In this document: in pieces, positions 10,007 to 20,462 of the stretch
Layout: each line of letters starts with the position of its first letter
Position numbering within the stretch: position 1 is the first letter of the stretch
From: Halomonas sp. 25-S5
Lineage (GTDB): Bacteria; Pseudomonadota; Gammaproteobacteria; Pseudomonadales; Halomonadaceae
Assembly (NCBI RefSeq): GCF_029889845.1
Contig: NZ_JARANV010000004.1
Span: forward strand, 124,001 to 188,000
Length of the DNA stretch: 64,000 nt
Direction of reading: 5' to 3'
The notes under the pieces: generated by a model
What the model was told of the DNA's origin: nothing
What the model saw: the letters and a program-made list of their open reading frames with translations, nothing else
Databases searched by the model: none
Translations under genes and position numbers: made by a program

Positions 10007-10723
10007 ATGGCCAGCAGCCGCAAACCGGCCCCCCGCAAGCGCGGCGCCACCAGCAGCCCGCGCCGCCGCGCCGCCTCGCCCCCACGCCGCGGCATCCCGG
10101 GCTGGCTGTGGGGCCTGGTCGGCCTGGTGGCCGGCTTCCTGCTGGCCCAGCACCAGCAGGGCATCGCCCCCTGGCAGGAAGGCAGCGACTCGCCGCTGGC
10201 CACGGTGCTGACCAAGCCTGGGGACCGCCAGGACTCCCGGGAAGGCGAACCGGCCGCCACCCCCGAGGAGCCGCCGATGCCGACCTTCGAGTTCTACACC
10301 CTACTGCCGGAATCCGAGGTGATCGCCCCCGGGGGCAAGGTGCCGGCCTCCACGGCCACCCCGCCGGAGCGCCCCGAGACGCCCGAAGCGGCGACCAGCG
10401 ACGATCCCATCGCCCAGGTGATCGCCGCCAACATGGAGGCCGACGAGACGACACGGCCCGCCGCGACGAGCGCCTCGGACGCCGATTCTCGCTTCATGCT
10501 GCAGGCCGCCTCCTTCCGCGAGGCGGGGGATGCCAGCAAGCTGGCGGGCCGGCTGCGCGACTTCGGCCTGCTCGCCAAGATCAGCGAGGTCAAGGCCGGC
10601 GGCGGCGACACCTGGCACCGTGTCCAGGTCGGCCCCTACAGCGACCGGCGCGAACTCAACCGCGCCCAGGACCTGATGGTCACCCAGGGCATCGAGCCGC
10701 TGCTGATCCAGCTGCAGAACTGA
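10007..10723 (+). CDS. SPOR-domain membrane protein (FtsN-like)
   Basis: Single-pass inner-membrane protein with a periplasmic peptidoglycan-binding SPOR domain. The N-terminal 28 residues are very Arg/Lys/Ser/Pro-rich and cytoplasmic. They are followed by a membrane segment ([15 protein letters not shown]), a long low-complexity Pro/Glu/Ala linker, and a C-terminal SPOR domain (about residues 160-238) beginning [24 protein letters not shown] domains bind denuded glycan at division sites. This gene holds the argS-hslV position where Pseudomonas has an FtsN-like protein, so a division role is likely but inferred. It starts three bases after argS and is probably co-transcribed. Confidence 0.85.
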   Translation: MASSRKPAPRKRGATSSPRRRAASPPRRGIPGWLWGLVGLVAGFLLAQHQQGIAPWQEGSDSPLATVLTKPGDRQDSREGEPAATPEEPPMPTFEFYTLLPESEVIAPGGKVPASTATPPERPETPEAATSDDPIAQVIAANMEADETTRPAATSASDADSRFMLQAASFREAGDASKLAGRLRDFGLLAKISEVKAGGGDTWHRVQVGPYSDRRELNRAQDLMVTQGIEPLLIQLQN

Positions 10724-10751
10724 CCCCCCGGACGAGGAAGGCACGACCAAG

Positions 10752-10779
10752 GTTGAATTCCTCGCCCTCCGCCCGCACT
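10752..10779 (+). promoter_or_regulatory. Possible heat-shock (sigma-32) promoter for hslVU
   Basis: GTTGAAT (10752-10758), a 13-base spacer and CCCGCACT (10772-10779) resemble the sigma-32 pattern CTTGAAA / CCCCATNT about 90 bases before hslV. hslVU is a heat-shock operon in relatives. The -10 match is imperfect, so this is a suggestion only. Confidence 0.3.
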
Positions 10780-10868
10780 ACCTTCCTGAGTTCATCTACG
10801 GCGCCCCAGGCCTGCCCGCGGCGCCGCCAGTCATCGGGAGCCCTCAGCTCCCCCAAGGAGTCCCCTCC

Positions 10869-11387
10869 ATGACCACGATCGTTTCCGTGCGCCGCGGTGA
10901 CCAGGTGGCGCTGGCCGGTGACGGCCAGGTCTCGCTGGGCAATACCGTGATGAAGGGCAACGCCAGCAAGGTGCGCCGCCTCTACCACGGCCAGGTCCTG
11001 GCCGGCTTCGCCGGCGGCACCGCCGACGCCTTCACCCTCTTCGAGCGCTTCGAGGCGCAGCTGGAGAAGTACCAGGGCAACCTGGTCAAGGCCGCCGTGG
11101 AGCTGGCCAAGGACTGGCGCACCGACCGCGCCCTGCGCCGTCTCGAGGCGCTGCTCGCCGTGGCCAACAAGGACGCCTCGCTGATCATCACCGGCAACGG
11201 TGACGTGGTGGAGCCCGAGGGCGGCATCATCGCCATCGGCTCCGGCGGCAACTTCGCCCTGGCCGCCGCCCGTGCCCTGCTCGAGAACACCGACCTCGGT
11301 GCCCGCGAGATCACCGAGAAATCACTATCCATCGCCGGTGACATCTGCGTGTTCACCAACCACAACGTCACCCTGGAAGAGCTCTGA
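10869..11387 (+). CDS. hslV: ATP-dependent protease subunit HslV (ClpQ)
   Basis: Proteolytic subunit of the HslUV protease, a dodecamer that degrades misfolded proteins in the cytoplasm. The sequence [20 protein letters not shown] provides the N-terminal nucleophile Thr2, exposed after Met removal. [14 protein letters not shown] is the conserved proteasome-beta-like segment. It has 172 residues, the normal length. It is preceded by AAGGAG and followed two bases later by hslU. Confidence 0.97.
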   Translation: MTTIVSVRRGDQVALAGDGQVSLGNTVMKGNASKVRRLYHGQVLAGFAGGTADAFTLFERFEAQLEKYQGNLVKAAVELAKDWRTDRALRRLEALLAVANKDASLIITGNGDVVEPEGGIIAIGSGGNFALAAARALLENTDLGAREITEKSLSIAGDICVFTNHNVTLEEL

Positions 11388-11389
11388 CC

Positions 11390-12712
11390 ATGACCCGGAT
11401 GACCCCCCGCGAGATCGTCCACGCCCTGGACCAGTACATCGTCGGCCAGCAGGATGCCAAGCGTGCCGTGGCCATCGCCCTGCGCAACCGCTGGCGTCGC
11501 ATGCAGATCGACGGCGAGCTGCGCCAGGAGGTGACGCCCAAGAACATCCTGATGATCGGCCCCACCGGCGTGGGCAAGACCGAGATCGCGCGCCGCCTGG
11601 CCAAGCTCGCCGGCGCCCCCTTCATCAAGGTCGAGGCCACCAAGTTCACCGAGGTGGGCTATGTGGGCCGCGACGTCGAGTCGATCATCCGTGACCTGAC
11701 CGAGGCCGCCATCAAGCTGGTGCGCGAGCAGGCCAAGGCCGAGGTGGGCCACCGCGCGGAAGACGCCGCCGAGGAGCGCATCCTCGACGCCCTGCTGCCA
11801 CCGCCCCGCGGCCAGGAGGACGCGCCCCGCCAGGACAGCTCGACCCGCCAGATCTTCCGCAAGAAGCTGCGCGAGGGACAGCTCGACGACAAGGAGATCG
11901 ACATCGAGGTCACGCCCCAGGGCTCCGGCGTCGACATCATGACCCCGCCGGGCATGGAGGAGATGACCAGCCAACTGCAGAACCTCTTCGCCGGCATGGG
12001 CAAGCAGAAGAGCGAGACGCGCCGGGTGGCGGTGAAGGACGCCTTCGGCCTGTTGCGCGACGAGGAGGCCGGCAAGCTGGTCAACGAGGACGACATCAAG
12101 AGCCGCGCCGTCGAGGCGGTGGAGCAGAACGGCATCGTCTTCCTCGACGAGATCGACAAGGTCTGCAAGGGCAGCGGCCAGTCCAGCGGCGGCGAGGTCT
12201 CCCGCGAGGGGGTGCAGCGCGACCTGCTGCCGCTGATCGAGGGCTCCACGGTCTCCACCAAGTACGGCATGGTGCGCACCGACCACATCCTGTTCATCGC
12301 CTCCGGCGCCTTCCACCTCTCGCGCCCGTCGGACCTGATCCCCGAGTTGCAGGGCCGGCTGCCGATCCGTGTCGAGCTCAACGCCCTGACGCCGGAGGAC
12401 TTCAAGCGCATCCTCACCGAGCCCTCCGCCGCGCTGACCAAGCAGTACCAGGCGCTGCTGGCCACCGAGGGGCTCGAGGTCGCCTTCACCGAGGACGGCA
12501 TCGCGCGCATCGCCGAGATCGCCTGGAAGGTCAACGAGGGCACCGAGAACATCGGCGCCCGGCGCCTGCACACCGTGATGGAGCGCCTGCTCGAGGAGGC
12601 CTCCTACCTGGGCGGCGACTTCGGCAGCCCGCTGTCGATCGATGCCGCCTACGTCGACTCCCAGCTCGGCGAGCTGGCGATGGACGAGGACCTGTCGCGT
12701 TACATTCTTTGA
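11390..12712 (+). CDS. hslU: ATP-dependent protease ATPase subunit HslU (ClpY)
   Basis: AAA+ unfoldase that feeds substrates to HslV. It has Walker A GPTGVGKT at residues 57-64, Walker [11 protein letters not shown] in the second half, and the I-domain between them. The C-terminal residues DLSRYIL form the tail that docks in HslV. At 440 residues it has the usual length. It starts two bases after the hslV stop. The stop codon is followed within five bases by heptamer repeat copy B. Confidence 0.97.
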   Translation: MTRMTPREIVHALDQYIVGQQDAKRAVAIALRNRWRRMQIDGELRQEVTPKNILMIGPTGVGKTEIARRLAKLAGAPFIKVEATKFTEVGYVGRDVESIIRDLTEAAIKLVREQAKAEVGHRAEDAAEERILDALLPPPRGQEDAPRQDSSTRQIFRKKLREGQLDDKEIDIEVTPQGSGVDIMTPPGMEEMTSQLQNLFAGMGKQKSETRRVAVKDAFGLLRDEEAGKLVNEDDIKSRAVEAVEQNGIVFLDEIDKVCKGSGQSSGGEVSREGVQRDLLPLIEGSTVSTKYGMVRTDHILFIASGAFHLSRPSDLIPELQGRLPIRVELNALTPEDFKRILTEPSAALTKQYQALLATEGLEVAFTEDGIARIAEIAWKVNEGTENIGARRLHTVMERLLEEASYLGGDFGSPLSIDAAYVDSQLGELAMDEDLSRYIL

Positions 12713-12716
12713 ACGA

Positions 12717-12826
12717 GCTATAAGCTGTAAGCTTGAAGCTGGAAGAACGCCGCTGCGCGGCGAAAGGCTGGAAGACATCACCTCACTTGGGGGTTAACTT
12801 CCAGCTTACAGCTTCAGGCTTACGGC
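12717..12826. repeat. Heptamer repeat element, copy B (two 4-unit inverted arms)
   Basis: The left arm reads GCTATAA, GCTGTAA, GCTTGAA, GCTGGAA (12717-12744). The right arm, read on the minus strand from 12826 to 12799, gives GCCGTAA, GCCTGAA, GCTGTAA, GCTGGAA. The two arms therefore match unit by unit. Between them lies a small GC hairpin (CGCCGCTGCGCGGCG) and a further isolated GCTGGAA. It lies between the hslU stop and the DUF971 gene. Confidence 0.8.
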
Positions 12827-12841
12827 TCACCGAAGGTGCTT

Positions 12842-13225
12842 ATGACAGCCCCGATTCCCACCAACGTGCACTACCACCGCAAGGAGCGCGAGCTCGAGCT
12901 CACCTACGCCGAGGGCGAGTCCTATCGGCTGCCGGTGGAGTACCTGCGGGTCTTCTCGCCCTCCGCCGAGGTGCGCGGCCATGGCCCCGATACCGCCACC
13001 CTGCAGGTGGGCAAGAAGCACGTGGGCCTGAAGGACATCACCCCGGCCGGGCGCTACGCGCTGAAGCTGCACTTCGACGACGGCCACGACAGCGGTCTCT
13101 TCAGCTGGGACTACTTCTTTGATCTGATCCGCCGCCGCGAGGCCAACTGGGCCGACTACCTGCGCCGACTGGAAGAGGCCGGCGCCTCCCGGGAGCCCCT
13201 GGGCATCGAGATCAAGCAGCTCTGA
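12842..13225 (+). CDS. DUF971 / gamma-butyrobetaine hydroxylase-like N-terminal domain protein
   Basis: A 127-residue single-domain protein matching the DUF971 family (N-terminal domain of gamma-butyrobetaine hydroxylase), found as a stand-alone gene beside hslVU in many proteobacteria. The motifs are LPVEYLRVFSPSAEV and the C-terminal half SGLFSWDYFFDLIR. The family has been linked to Fe-S protein maturation and iron binding in some lineages; nothing in this sequence proves the function. ATG at 12842 has GAAGG five bases upstream and is preferred to GTG at 12836. Confidence 0.8.
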   Translation: MTAPIPTNVHYHRKERELELTYAEGESYRLPVEYLRVFSPSAEVRGHGPDTATLQVGKKHVGLKDITPAGRYALKLHFDDGHDSGLFSWDYFFDLIRRREANWADYLRRLEEAGASREPLGIEIKQL

Positions 13226-13261
13226 CAGTAGGATTCGTCGCCTGCCCTCCCCTCGGCTGAT

Positions 13262-13356
13262 CCGGCGACAGGCCTGCGAGGGGGCGCTGTGAACCCTTCC
13301 CTGGGCGCTACCGACGCCATCCATGGCGTAGGACCCCCTCTTCGGCCTGTCCCCGG
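13262..13356 (-). repeat. Palindromic intergenic element, copy R1 (short form)
   Basis: This 95-base element is bounded by CCGGCGACAGGCC (13262) and GGCCTGTCCCCGG (ending 13356), inverted with one mismatch. Inside are a second stem (GAGGGGG / CCCCCTC) and an apical hairpin (ACGCCAT / ATGGCGT). Outer flanks (CTCGGCTGAT on the left, CGCCCTCG on the right) are also shared with other copies. It lies between the DUF971 gene and ubiE. The strand given is the one on which the outer-stem mismatches of other copies become G-U pairs. Confidence 0.8.
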
Positions 13357-13479
13357 CGCCCTCGGGGTCACGTCAGTGACTCCCTGCGTCAAGACAATCG
13401 CCGCTGGGGAAGGCTACAATGGCGCCCATCGCGAGGCCGCCAGGCCTCCCCCACCGCAGCGATTCGGGAGCCCCACGGC

Positions 13480-14235
13480 ATGAGCGCCAGTGACAAGCAC
13501 ACCACCCACTTCGGCTACCAGGAAGTCCCGGTCGAAGAGAAGGCCTCGCGCGTGGCCCATGTCTTCCACTCGGTGGCGGCCCGCTACGATGTCATGAACG
13601 ACCTGATGTCGATGGGCATCCACCGCCTGTGGAAGCGGCTGACCATCGAGCGCTCCGGCGTCAGGCCCGGTCACAGCGTGCTCGACATCGCCGGCGGCAC
13701 CGGCGATCTGACCCGGAAGTTCGCGCGCATGGTGGGCCCCCGCGGACGGGTGGTGCTGGCCGACATCAACGAATCCATGCTGCGGGTCGGCCGCGACAAG
13801 CTGCTCGACCACGGCGTCGGCGGCAACGTCGAGTACGTCCAGGCCAACGCCGAGTGCCTGCCCTTCCCCGACAACAGCTTCGACTGCATCACCATCGCCT
13901 TCGGCCTGCGCAACGTCACCGACAAGGATGCCGCCCTGCGCTCCATGGCCCGGGTGCTCAAGCCGGGCGGGCGCCTGCTGGTGCTGGAGTTCTCCACGCC
14001 GGGCAACCCGCTGTTCTCCAGGGCCTACGACGAGTACTCCTTCCGCCTGCTGCCGAAGATCGGCGAACTGGTGGCCAGCGACGGCGAGAGCTACCGCTAT
14101 CTGGCCGAGTCGATCCGCATGCACCCCGACCAGGAGACCCTCAAGACGATGATGGAGGCCGCCGGGCTGGAGCGGGTCGAGTACACCAACCTGACCGGGG
14201 GCATCGTCGCCCTGCACCGCGGCATCAAGTTATAA
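13480..14235 (+). CDS. ubiE: Ubiquinone/menaquinone C-methyltransferase UbiE
   Basis: SAM-dependent C2-methyltransferase acting on demethoxy-ubiquinol (and demethylmenaquinol if that is made). Rossmann motif I is [16 protein letters not shown]. The UbiE-specific segments [18 protein letters not shown] near the start and [12 protein letters not shown] at the C-terminus are present. It has 251 residues, the full family length. It opens a three-gene ubiquinone cluster and its TAA overlaps the ubiJ ATG by one base. Confidence 0.97.
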   Translation: MSASDKHTTHFGYQEVPVEEKASRVAHVFHSVAARYDVMNDLMSMGIHRLWKRLTIERSGVRPGHSVLDIAGGTGDLTRKFARMVGPRGRVVLADINESMLRVGRDKLLDHGVGGNVEYVQANAECLPFPDNSFDCITIAFGLRNVTDKDAALRSMARVLKPGGRLLVLEFSTPGNPLFSRAYDEYSFRLLPKIGELVASDGESYRYLAESIRMHPDQETLKTMMEAAGLERVEYTNLTGGIVALHRGIKL

Positions 14236-14891
14236 TGTTATTGCTAGCCGGCCTGGAACGCACCCTGAATGCCCTGCTCGCCCGCGACCCGGCGGCGCCG
14301 TCGCGCCTGGCCCGGCTGGCCGGCCAGCGCCTCCTGGTACGCCTGGAGCACCCCGCCCTGGCGCTGGCGATCCACTTCCACCCGGCCGGCCTCGACCTGC
14401 TGCGCCCCGACGACACCGACGAGACGGCCCTCGACGAGACGGCCCTCGACGAGGCGGCCTTCGACGCGGTGGTCGAGCTGGATGCCGAGACCCTCGGCGA
14501 GTTGCTGGGCGGGGCCTCCGTCGAACGCTTGATGTTCCAGGGCAAGCTCGCCGTGCGGGGGCGCATCCAGCTGCTGGAGGCGACCCGCGACCTGCTGCTC
14601 GACCTCGACCTGGACTGGGAGGCGGAGCTCGCCCGCTGGCTCGGCGACATCCCGGCCCATAGCCTGGCCGAGGGGCTGCGCAGCCTCTCCCGCTGGGGCC
14701 TGCGCACCCGCCAGGAGTTCTGCGCCGACGTGGGCGAATATGTCTTCGAGGAGGCACGGCTGCTGCCGGGGCGCCACCAGCTCGAGGCGCTGCGTGACCA
14801 CCTGACCGAGATAGAGATCGCCACCGACCGCCTCGAGGCGCGCCTGGCACGGCTGCGACGCCGCCTGGCCGTGCCGGAGGCGACCCGATGA
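14235..14891 (+). CDS. ubiJ: Ubiquinone biosynthesis accessory factor UbiJ
   Basis: SCP2-domain lipid-binding scaffold of the Ubi metabolon, 218 residues. It starts [19 protein letters not shown]. The SCP2-like middle has the segment LFDP-like [17 protein letters not shown], and the C-terminus is a long amphipathic helix ([20 protein letters not shown]) expected to be coiled coil. The order ubiE-ubiJ-ubiB matches E. coli, which fixes the identity even though the sequence is fast-evolving. ATG at 14235 overlaps the ubiE stop (TAATG). Residues around 62-76 contain a duplicated DETAL pentapeptide. Confidence 0.9.
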   Translation: MLLLAGLERTLNALLARDPAAPSRLARLAGQRLLVRLEHPALALAIHFHPAGLDLLRPDDTDETALDETALDEAAFDAVVELDAETLGELLGGASVERLMFQGKLAVRGRIQLLEATRDLLLDLDLDWEAELARWLGDIPAHSLAEGLRSLSRWGLRTRQEFCADVGEYVFEEARLLPGRHQLEALRDHLTEIEIATDRLEARLARLRRRLAVPEATR

Positions 14892-16510
14892 TCCTGCGGC
14901 TCACGCGCATCGTCTGGGTGATCACCCGCTACCGGCTCGACACCCTGCTGCCGCTGGAGCGGCTGCCCTGGTGGCTGCGCGGCCTGTTCACGCTCTCGCC
15001 GCTGCGCCTGGTGCCGATCGGCGAACGCTCCCGGGGCGTGCGCCTGCGCCTGGCGCTGGAATCGCTGGGGCCGATCTTCGTCAAGTTCGGCCAGATGCTC
15101 TCGACCCGCCGCGACCTGCTGCCCGAGGACATCGCCGATGAGCTGCAGCGGCTCCAGGACCAGGTGCCGCCCTTTCCCGGCCACCAGGCCATGGCGCTGG
15201 TCGAGGAGGAGCTGGCGATGTCGCTGGAGGATGCCTTCGCCGGCTTCGAGCCCGAGCCGCTGGCCTCGGCCTCCGTCGCCCAGGTGCATGCCGCCCGGCT
15301 GCATGGGGGTGAGGCCGTGGTGGTCAAGATCATCCGCCCGGGGATCGAACGCGTGATGCGCCAGGACATGGCGCTGATGTATCGCTTCGCCAGCGTGCTG
15401 GCACGGATTCCCGAGGCCCGCCGGCTACGCCCGGTGGAGGTGGTCCGCGACTACGAGGCGACGCTGTTCGACGAGCTCGACCTGACCAAGGAGGCCGCCA
15501 ACACCTCCCAGCTCAAGCGTAATTTCAAGGGCTCGCCGCTGCTCTACGTGCCGGCCATCCACTGGGGGCTGACCCACCGCCGGGTGATGGTGCAGGAGCG
15601 CATCTACGGGGTGCCGGTGGCCGATACCGCGGCGCTGCTCGCCCAGGGCACCGACCTCAAGAAGCTGGCCGAACGCGGCGTGGAGATCTTCTTCACCCAG
15701 GTGTTCCGCGACAACTTCTTCCATGCCGACATGCACCCGGGCAACATCTTCGTCTCCTTCGAACATCCCCAGGACCCGCAGTACATCGCCATCGACTGCG
15801 GTATCGTCGGCAGCCTGACCCGCGAGGACCAGGACTACCTGGCGCGCAACCTGCTGGCCTTCTTCCACCAGGACTACTACGAGGTGGCGGCGCTGCACAT
15901 CGAGTCGGGCTGGGTGGGCGAGGGGACCCGGGCCAACGAGTTCGCCGCGGCGATCCGCACCGTGTGCGAGCCGATCCTCGAGAAGCCGCTCAAGGACATC
16001 TCCTTCGGCCAGGTGCTGCTGGGCCTGTTCCAGACCGCGCGGCGCTTCAACATGGAGGTCCAGCCGCAGCTGGTGCTGCTGCAGAAGACCCTGCTCAACA
16101 TCGAGGGTCTGGGCCGCCAGCTCTACCCCGACCTGGACCTGTGGAGCACCGCCAAGCCTTACCTGGAGCGCTGGATGAAGGAGCGCGCCGGCGCCGGCGG
16201 CCTCTGGGAGTCGCTCAAGCGACAGGCCCCGGAGCTCTCTCGCCAGCTGCCCGAGCTGCCAGTGCTCGCCCATCAGGCCCTCAATCGTGCCGAGCAAGAA
16301 CACCGCCAGCGGCGCCATCAGGCCGATGCCTTGGGCGGCATCTCCCGACAGCTGAGCCAGCGGGGCAGGCGCCAGTGGCGACTGCGCCTGGGCCTGCTGC
16401 TGGTGGCCGCCGCACTCGTCTGGCAGCCGCTGAGCGAGTGGGCCGCGGGTCAGCCCTGGCCGGCCCTGGCCGCCGCCGCCATAGGCGTGCTGCTGCTGGC
16501 CTGGCACTGA
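14888..16510 (+). CDS. ubiB: UbiB-family atypical kinase/ATPase for ubiquinone biosynthesis
   Basis: ABC1/ADCK-type protein-kinase-like ATPase needed for ubiquinone synthesis, membrane-associated. The family signature KxGQ is present as [16 protein letters not shown]. The Ala-rich nucleotide loop is [10 protein letters not shown] and the metal/catalytic region is [12 protein letters not shown] followed by AIDCGIVG. Two C-terminal membrane helices lie at about residues 495-540. It has 540 residues. Its ATG overlaps the ubiJ stop by four bases, so the two are translationally coupled. Confidence 0.96.
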   Translation: MILRLTRIVWVITRYRLDTLLPLERLPWWLRGLFTLSPLRLVPIGERSRGVRLRLALESLGPIFVKFGQMLSTRRDLLPEDIADELQRLQDQVPPFPGHQAMALVEEELAMSLEDAFAGFEPEPLASASVAQVHAARLHGGEAVVVKIIRPGIERVMRQDMALMYRFASVLARIPEARRLRPVEVVRDYEATLFDELDLTKEAANTSQLKRNFKGSPLLYVPAIHWGLTHRRVMVQERIYGVPVADTAALLAQGTDLKKLAERGVEIFFTQVFRDNFFHADMHPGNIFVSFEHPQDPQYIAIDCGIVGSLTREDQDYLARNLLAFFHQDYYEVAALHIESGWVGEGTRANEFAAAIRTVCEPILEKPLKDISFGQVLLGLFQTARRFNMEVQPQLVLLQKTLLNIEGLGRQLYPDLDLWSTAKPYLERWMKERAGAGGLWESLKRQAPELSRQLPELPVLAHQALNRAEQEHRQRRHQADALGGISRQLSQRGRRQWRLRLGLLLVAAALVWQPLSEWAAGQPWPALAAAAIGVLLLAWH

Positions 16511-16554
16511 GCGCCCGCCCCGCTCTTCCACCCACTGCAACGGAACCTTCACCC

Positions 16555-16890
16555 ATGAGCGATATCCTCGACCGTCTTCACGTTGTGCTCGAAGAACGCC
16601 GCCGGGCGGAGCCACAGGATTCCTATGTGGCGGCCTTGCATCACAAGGGACTGAACAAGATACTCGAGAAGGTCGGCGAGGAAGCCACCGAGACCCTGCT
16701 GGCGGCCAAGGACGCCGAGCATGGTGACGAGCCGGCACGCCAAGCGTTGATCGCCGAAACGGCCGACCTGTGGTTTCATAGCCTGGTAATGCTCTCGCAC
16801 CTGGGCCTCGACCACCGCCTGGTCCTGGATGAGCTGGCCCGCCGCTTCGGCGTCTCCGGACACGACGAGAAGGCCGCACGGCAACCCTAG
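16555..16890 (+). CDS. hisE: Phosphoribosyl-ATP pyrophosphatase
   Basis: All-alpha NTP pyrophosphatase that catalyses the second step of histidine synthesis, PR-ATP to PR-AMP. Its 111 residues contain the metal-binding [15 protein letters not shown] and [13 protein letters not shown] motifs of the MazG/HisE fold. ATG at 16555 lies just after the short spacer downstream of ubiB. In Pseudomonas hisI sits between ubiB and hisE; here it is missing from the spot (44-base gap), so PR-AMP cyclohydrolase must be encoded elsewhere. Confidence 0.95.
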   Translation: MSDILDRLHVVLEERRRAEPQDSYVAALHHKGLNKILEKVGEEATETLLAAKDAEHGDEPARQALIAETADLWFHSLVMLSHLGLDHRLVLDELARRFGVSGHDEKAARQP

Positions 16891-16942
16891 CGTCAACTGG
16901 CCCTTCCGGGACCTCCCGGAGCCCCAACCTGAGGAAGCAACT

Positions 16943-17221
16943 ATGTTAGGTGGTATCAGTATCTGGCAGCTGCTGATCGTTCTCGGCATCATCATCCTGA
17001 TCTTCGGCACCAAGAAGCTGCGCAACGTCGGCGGCGATCTGGGCGGTGCCGTGAAGGGCTTCAAGAAGGCCATGCACGAGGAGGAGAAGGAAAAGGACGA
17101 GGGCGAGAAGGCGGATGATCCCCAGTCCCGCGTCAGCCATGACGAGGAGGTCAACACCTACGACGTCAAGGCCGAGCAGAAGGCCCACGACCAGGAAGAG
17201 CACCAGGAAGAGCGCAAGTAA
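16943..17221 (+). CDS. tatA: Sec-independent translocase subunit TatA
   Basis: Pore-forming or membrane-thinning subunit of the twin-arginine export system, 92 residues. One N-terminal membrane helix ([18 protein letters not shown]) is followed by the amphipathic helix with [20 protein letters not shown]. The tail is very rich in Glu/Lys/Asp. ATG at 16943 with GAGGAAG upstream gives the standard N-terminus MLGGISIW. It is the first gene of tatABC, and the Tat-signal protein PhoX lies 6 kb away. Confidence 0.96.
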   Translation: MLGGISIWQLLIVLGIIILIFGTKKLRNVGGDLGGAVKGFKKAMHEEEKEKDEGEKADDPQSRVSHDEEVNTYDVKAEQKAHDQEEHQEERK

Positions 17222-17227
17222 CCCGCC

Positions 17228-17668
17228 ATGTTCGATATGGGCTTTCTCGAACTGATGCTCATCGGCGTGGTGGGCCTGCTGGTGCTGGGTCCCGAGCGCC
17301 TGCCCAAGGCGGCGCGCACCCTGGGGCTGTGGATCGGCAAGATCAAGCGCAGCGTCTCGGGCATGCAGCGCGAGATCAGTGCCCAGCTCGAGGCGGAAGA
17401 GCTGCGCCAGAAGCTCAACGAGCAGCAGAAGAAGCTCGACGAGGGCGTCCAGCAGGTCAAGCGTGGCGTGGAGAGCATCGCCGAGGAGGACAGCGGCAAG
17501 CGCCCGTCGGCCTCGGCGGGTGACGATACCGGCGAGGCCACGCCGGCCGCCCCTCCCGAGCAGCGGCTCGACGACGCCCTCGCCAGGGCCCGCACGGGCA
17601 GCGAGGACGATGAACCCCAGCGCCCCGCCGACGCCTCCACCGCCGACAAGGATTCTGCCCCCCGATGA
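17228..17668 (+). CDS. tatB: Sec-independent translocase subunit TatB
   Basis: Twin-arginine signal receptor partner of TatC, 146 residues. It has the N-terminal membrane helix MGFLELMLIGVVGLLVLGPE with the conserved Glu and the GPERLP hinge. An amphipathic helix and a coiled-coil-like polar region follow (ISAQLEAEELRQKLNEQQKK), then a low-complexity acidic tail. Its stop overlaps the tatC start by four bases. Confidence 0.95.
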   Translation: MFDMGFLELMLIGVVGLLVLGPERLPKAARTLGLWIGKIKRSVSGMQREISAQLEAEELRQKLNEQQKKLDEGVQQVKRGVESIAEEDSGKRPSASAGDDTGEATPAAPPEQRLDDALARARTGSEDDEPQRPADASTADKDSAPR

Positions 17669-18432
17669 GCAAGACCGGTGACCCCCAGGAGCAGAACCAG
17701 GCCCCGCTGATCGAGCACCTGATCGAGCTGCGCTCGCGCCTGATGCGCGCGGTGATCGCGATCCTGGTGATCTTCCTGGGCCTCTATGCCTTTGCCAACG
17801 ACATCTACTCCTTCGTCGCCCAGCCGCTGATGGCGCTGCTGCCGGAAGGCTCGCAGATGATCGCCACCGAGGTGGCCTCACCCTTCCTCGCGCCCTTCAA
17901 ACTGACCCTGGTGGTGGCGGTGTTCGCCGCCATTCCCTATGTGCTGCACCAGGCCTGGGCCTTCGTGGCCCCGGGGCTCTACGACAACGAGAAGGCGCTG
18001 GCGCTGCCGATCCTGGCCTCCAGCGTGGCGCTGTTCTACGGTGGCGCCGCCTTCGCCTACTACGTGGTCTTCCCGCTGCTGTTCCAGTTCTTCACCCAGA
18101 CCGGGCCGGAGAACGTCGCGGTGATGACCGACATCAACCAGTACCTGAACTTCGTCCTCAAGCTGTTCTTCGCCTTCGGAGTGGCCTTCGAGATACCCAT
18201 CGCCACCTTTCTGCTGATCCTTTCGGGCGCCACCACGGTGGAGAGCCTGTCGAAGAAGCGCCCCTACGTGGTGCTGGGCTGCTTCGTCATCGGCATGCTG
18301 CTCACCCCGCCGGACGTGGTCTCCCAGAGCCTGCTGGCGGTACCGATGTACCTGCTCTACGAGGTCGGCCTGCTGTTCGGTCGCCTGGTACGCCGCAAGC
18401 GGGAGAAGGACGAGGAAGACCAGGAGCTGTAA
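17665..18432 (+). CDS. tatC: Sec-independent translocase subunit TatC
   Basis: Core receptor of the Tat system with six membrane helices, 255 residues. Conserved features are LIEHLIELRSRLMRAV at the N-terminus and FAFGVAFEIPIATFLLI in the membrane core. The C-terminal tail is charged (RRKREKDEEDQEL). Its TAA stop codon is the last three bases of the first heptamer of repeat copy C, so the end of the gene and the repeat overlap. Confidence 0.96.
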   Translation: MSKTGDPQEQNQAPLIEHLIELRSRLMRAVIAILVIFLGLYAFANDIYSFVAQPLMALLPEGSQMIATEVASPFLAPFKLTLVVAVFAAIPYVLHQAWAFVAPGLYDNEKALALPILASSVALFYGGAAFAYYVVFPLLFQFFTQTGPENVAVMTDINQYLNFVLKLFFAFGVAFEIPIATFLLILSGATTVESLSKKRPYVVLGCFVIGMLLTPPDVVSQSLLAVPMYLLYEVGLLFGRLVRRKREKDEEDQEL

Positions 18433-18502
18433 GCTGTAAGCCATAAGAAACCCCCAAGGCTCAATGCCCTAGAGGTTTAACTTACAGCTTACGGCTTATC
18501 GC
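18426..18502. repeat. Heptamer repeat element, copy C
   Basis: The left arm is GCTGTAA, GCTGTAA, GCCATAA (18426-18446). The right arm on the minus strand is GCGATAA, GCCGTAA, GCTGTAA (18502 down to 18482). The spacer has weaker pairing (AAACC and GGTTT). The first unit contains the tatC stop codon. It separates tatC from convergent elbB. Confidence 0.8.
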
Positions 18503-18525
18503 TTCCAACTCCCGGCGTAGCCGGG

Positions 18526-19188
18526 TCAGAGATCCATCAGCTCGTCGACACGCTCGACCAGTTTGAAGATGCCGGTGGCGGCCTCGCTGATGCGCGTGGC
18601 CAGCATGTAGGCCGGGGTGGTCACCACGCGATTCTCGAAATCCACCACGATATCCTCGACCCCGCAGCTGCGATGCAGGCCGCCCATGGCACTGATCGCC
18701 CCGGCGACACCCGGGTCAAGCCCGACGGTCACGGCGATGCCGGGACCGAGCAGGCGCGGCACCAGCACCGGGCTGATGCACATCAAGCCGATCGGCTTGC
18801 GCGCCTCATGGAAACCAGACAGCGCCTCGCTGAGCGCGTCGAGCACCTGCATGCCATCGCCCGCCTCGGTAAAGTTCGAGAGGTTCTTGGCGACACCGAA
18901 GCCACCGGGGAAGATGGCCGCATCGAAGTCGTCAGCCTCGAGCTCGTCGAGCGGCGAGATCTCGCCGCGGGCCAGGCGCGCCGACTCGGTCAGCACGTTG
19001 CGGCGCTCGCCCTCGGCCACTTCGCCGCGACGATGATCGACGACATGATGCTGCTCGATGTCGGGGGCGAAGCAGCGATAGCCCAGGCCCAGCTGATCGA
19101 GGCGCAGCAGGGTCAGGGTGGTCTCGTATATCTCGGCACCGTCCTGCACCCCGCATCCCGAAAGGATGACCGCCACCTGTTTGCTCAT
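18526..19188 (-). CDS. elbB: Isoprenoid biosynthesis glyoxalase ElbB (DJ-1/PfpI family)
   Basis: DJ-1/PfpI superfamily protein of 220 residues. ElbB of E. coli has glyoxalase activity and an old genetic link to isoprenoid synthesis; the physiological role is not settled. It starts MSKQVAVILSGCGVQDGAEI. The nucleophile-elbow-like segment GLMCISPVLVPRLLG contains the conserved Cys. AIFPGGFGVAKNLSNF matches the family. AAGGAG lies seven bases before ATG at 19188. It is transcribed convergent to tatC. Confidence 0.92.
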   Translation of the reverse strand: MSKQVAVILSGCGVQDGAEIYETTLTLLRLDQLGLGYRCFAPDIEQHHVVDHRRGEVAEGERRNVLTESARLARGEISPLDELEADDFDAAIFPGGFGVAKNLSNFTEAGDGMQVLDALSEALSGFHEARKPIGLMCISPVLVPRLLGPGIAVTVGLDPGVAGAISAMGGLHRSCGVEDIVVDFENRVVTTPAYMLATRISEAATGIFKLVERVDELMDL

Positions 19189-19366
19189 GCCTTTCTCCTT
19201 GAAGGTAGGCGCCCGGCGAAGCCAGGCCCTGAAATCCGCAAGCCTTCACTTTAGAGAGTCGGCCCGGGTGCGACAAGGCGCGGCTTTCGACGCCGGGCGA
19301 CACTGATATACTCGAGGCATTCGACTCCCGCTGTCATCAAGCCGTCATCCTGCATCACCATCATGA

Positions 19367-20416
<1,050 letters not shown>

Positions 20417-20462
20417 ACGACGGGAGGGATAGCGCCTTTCCGCCCGACGACAGGGAAATCCC

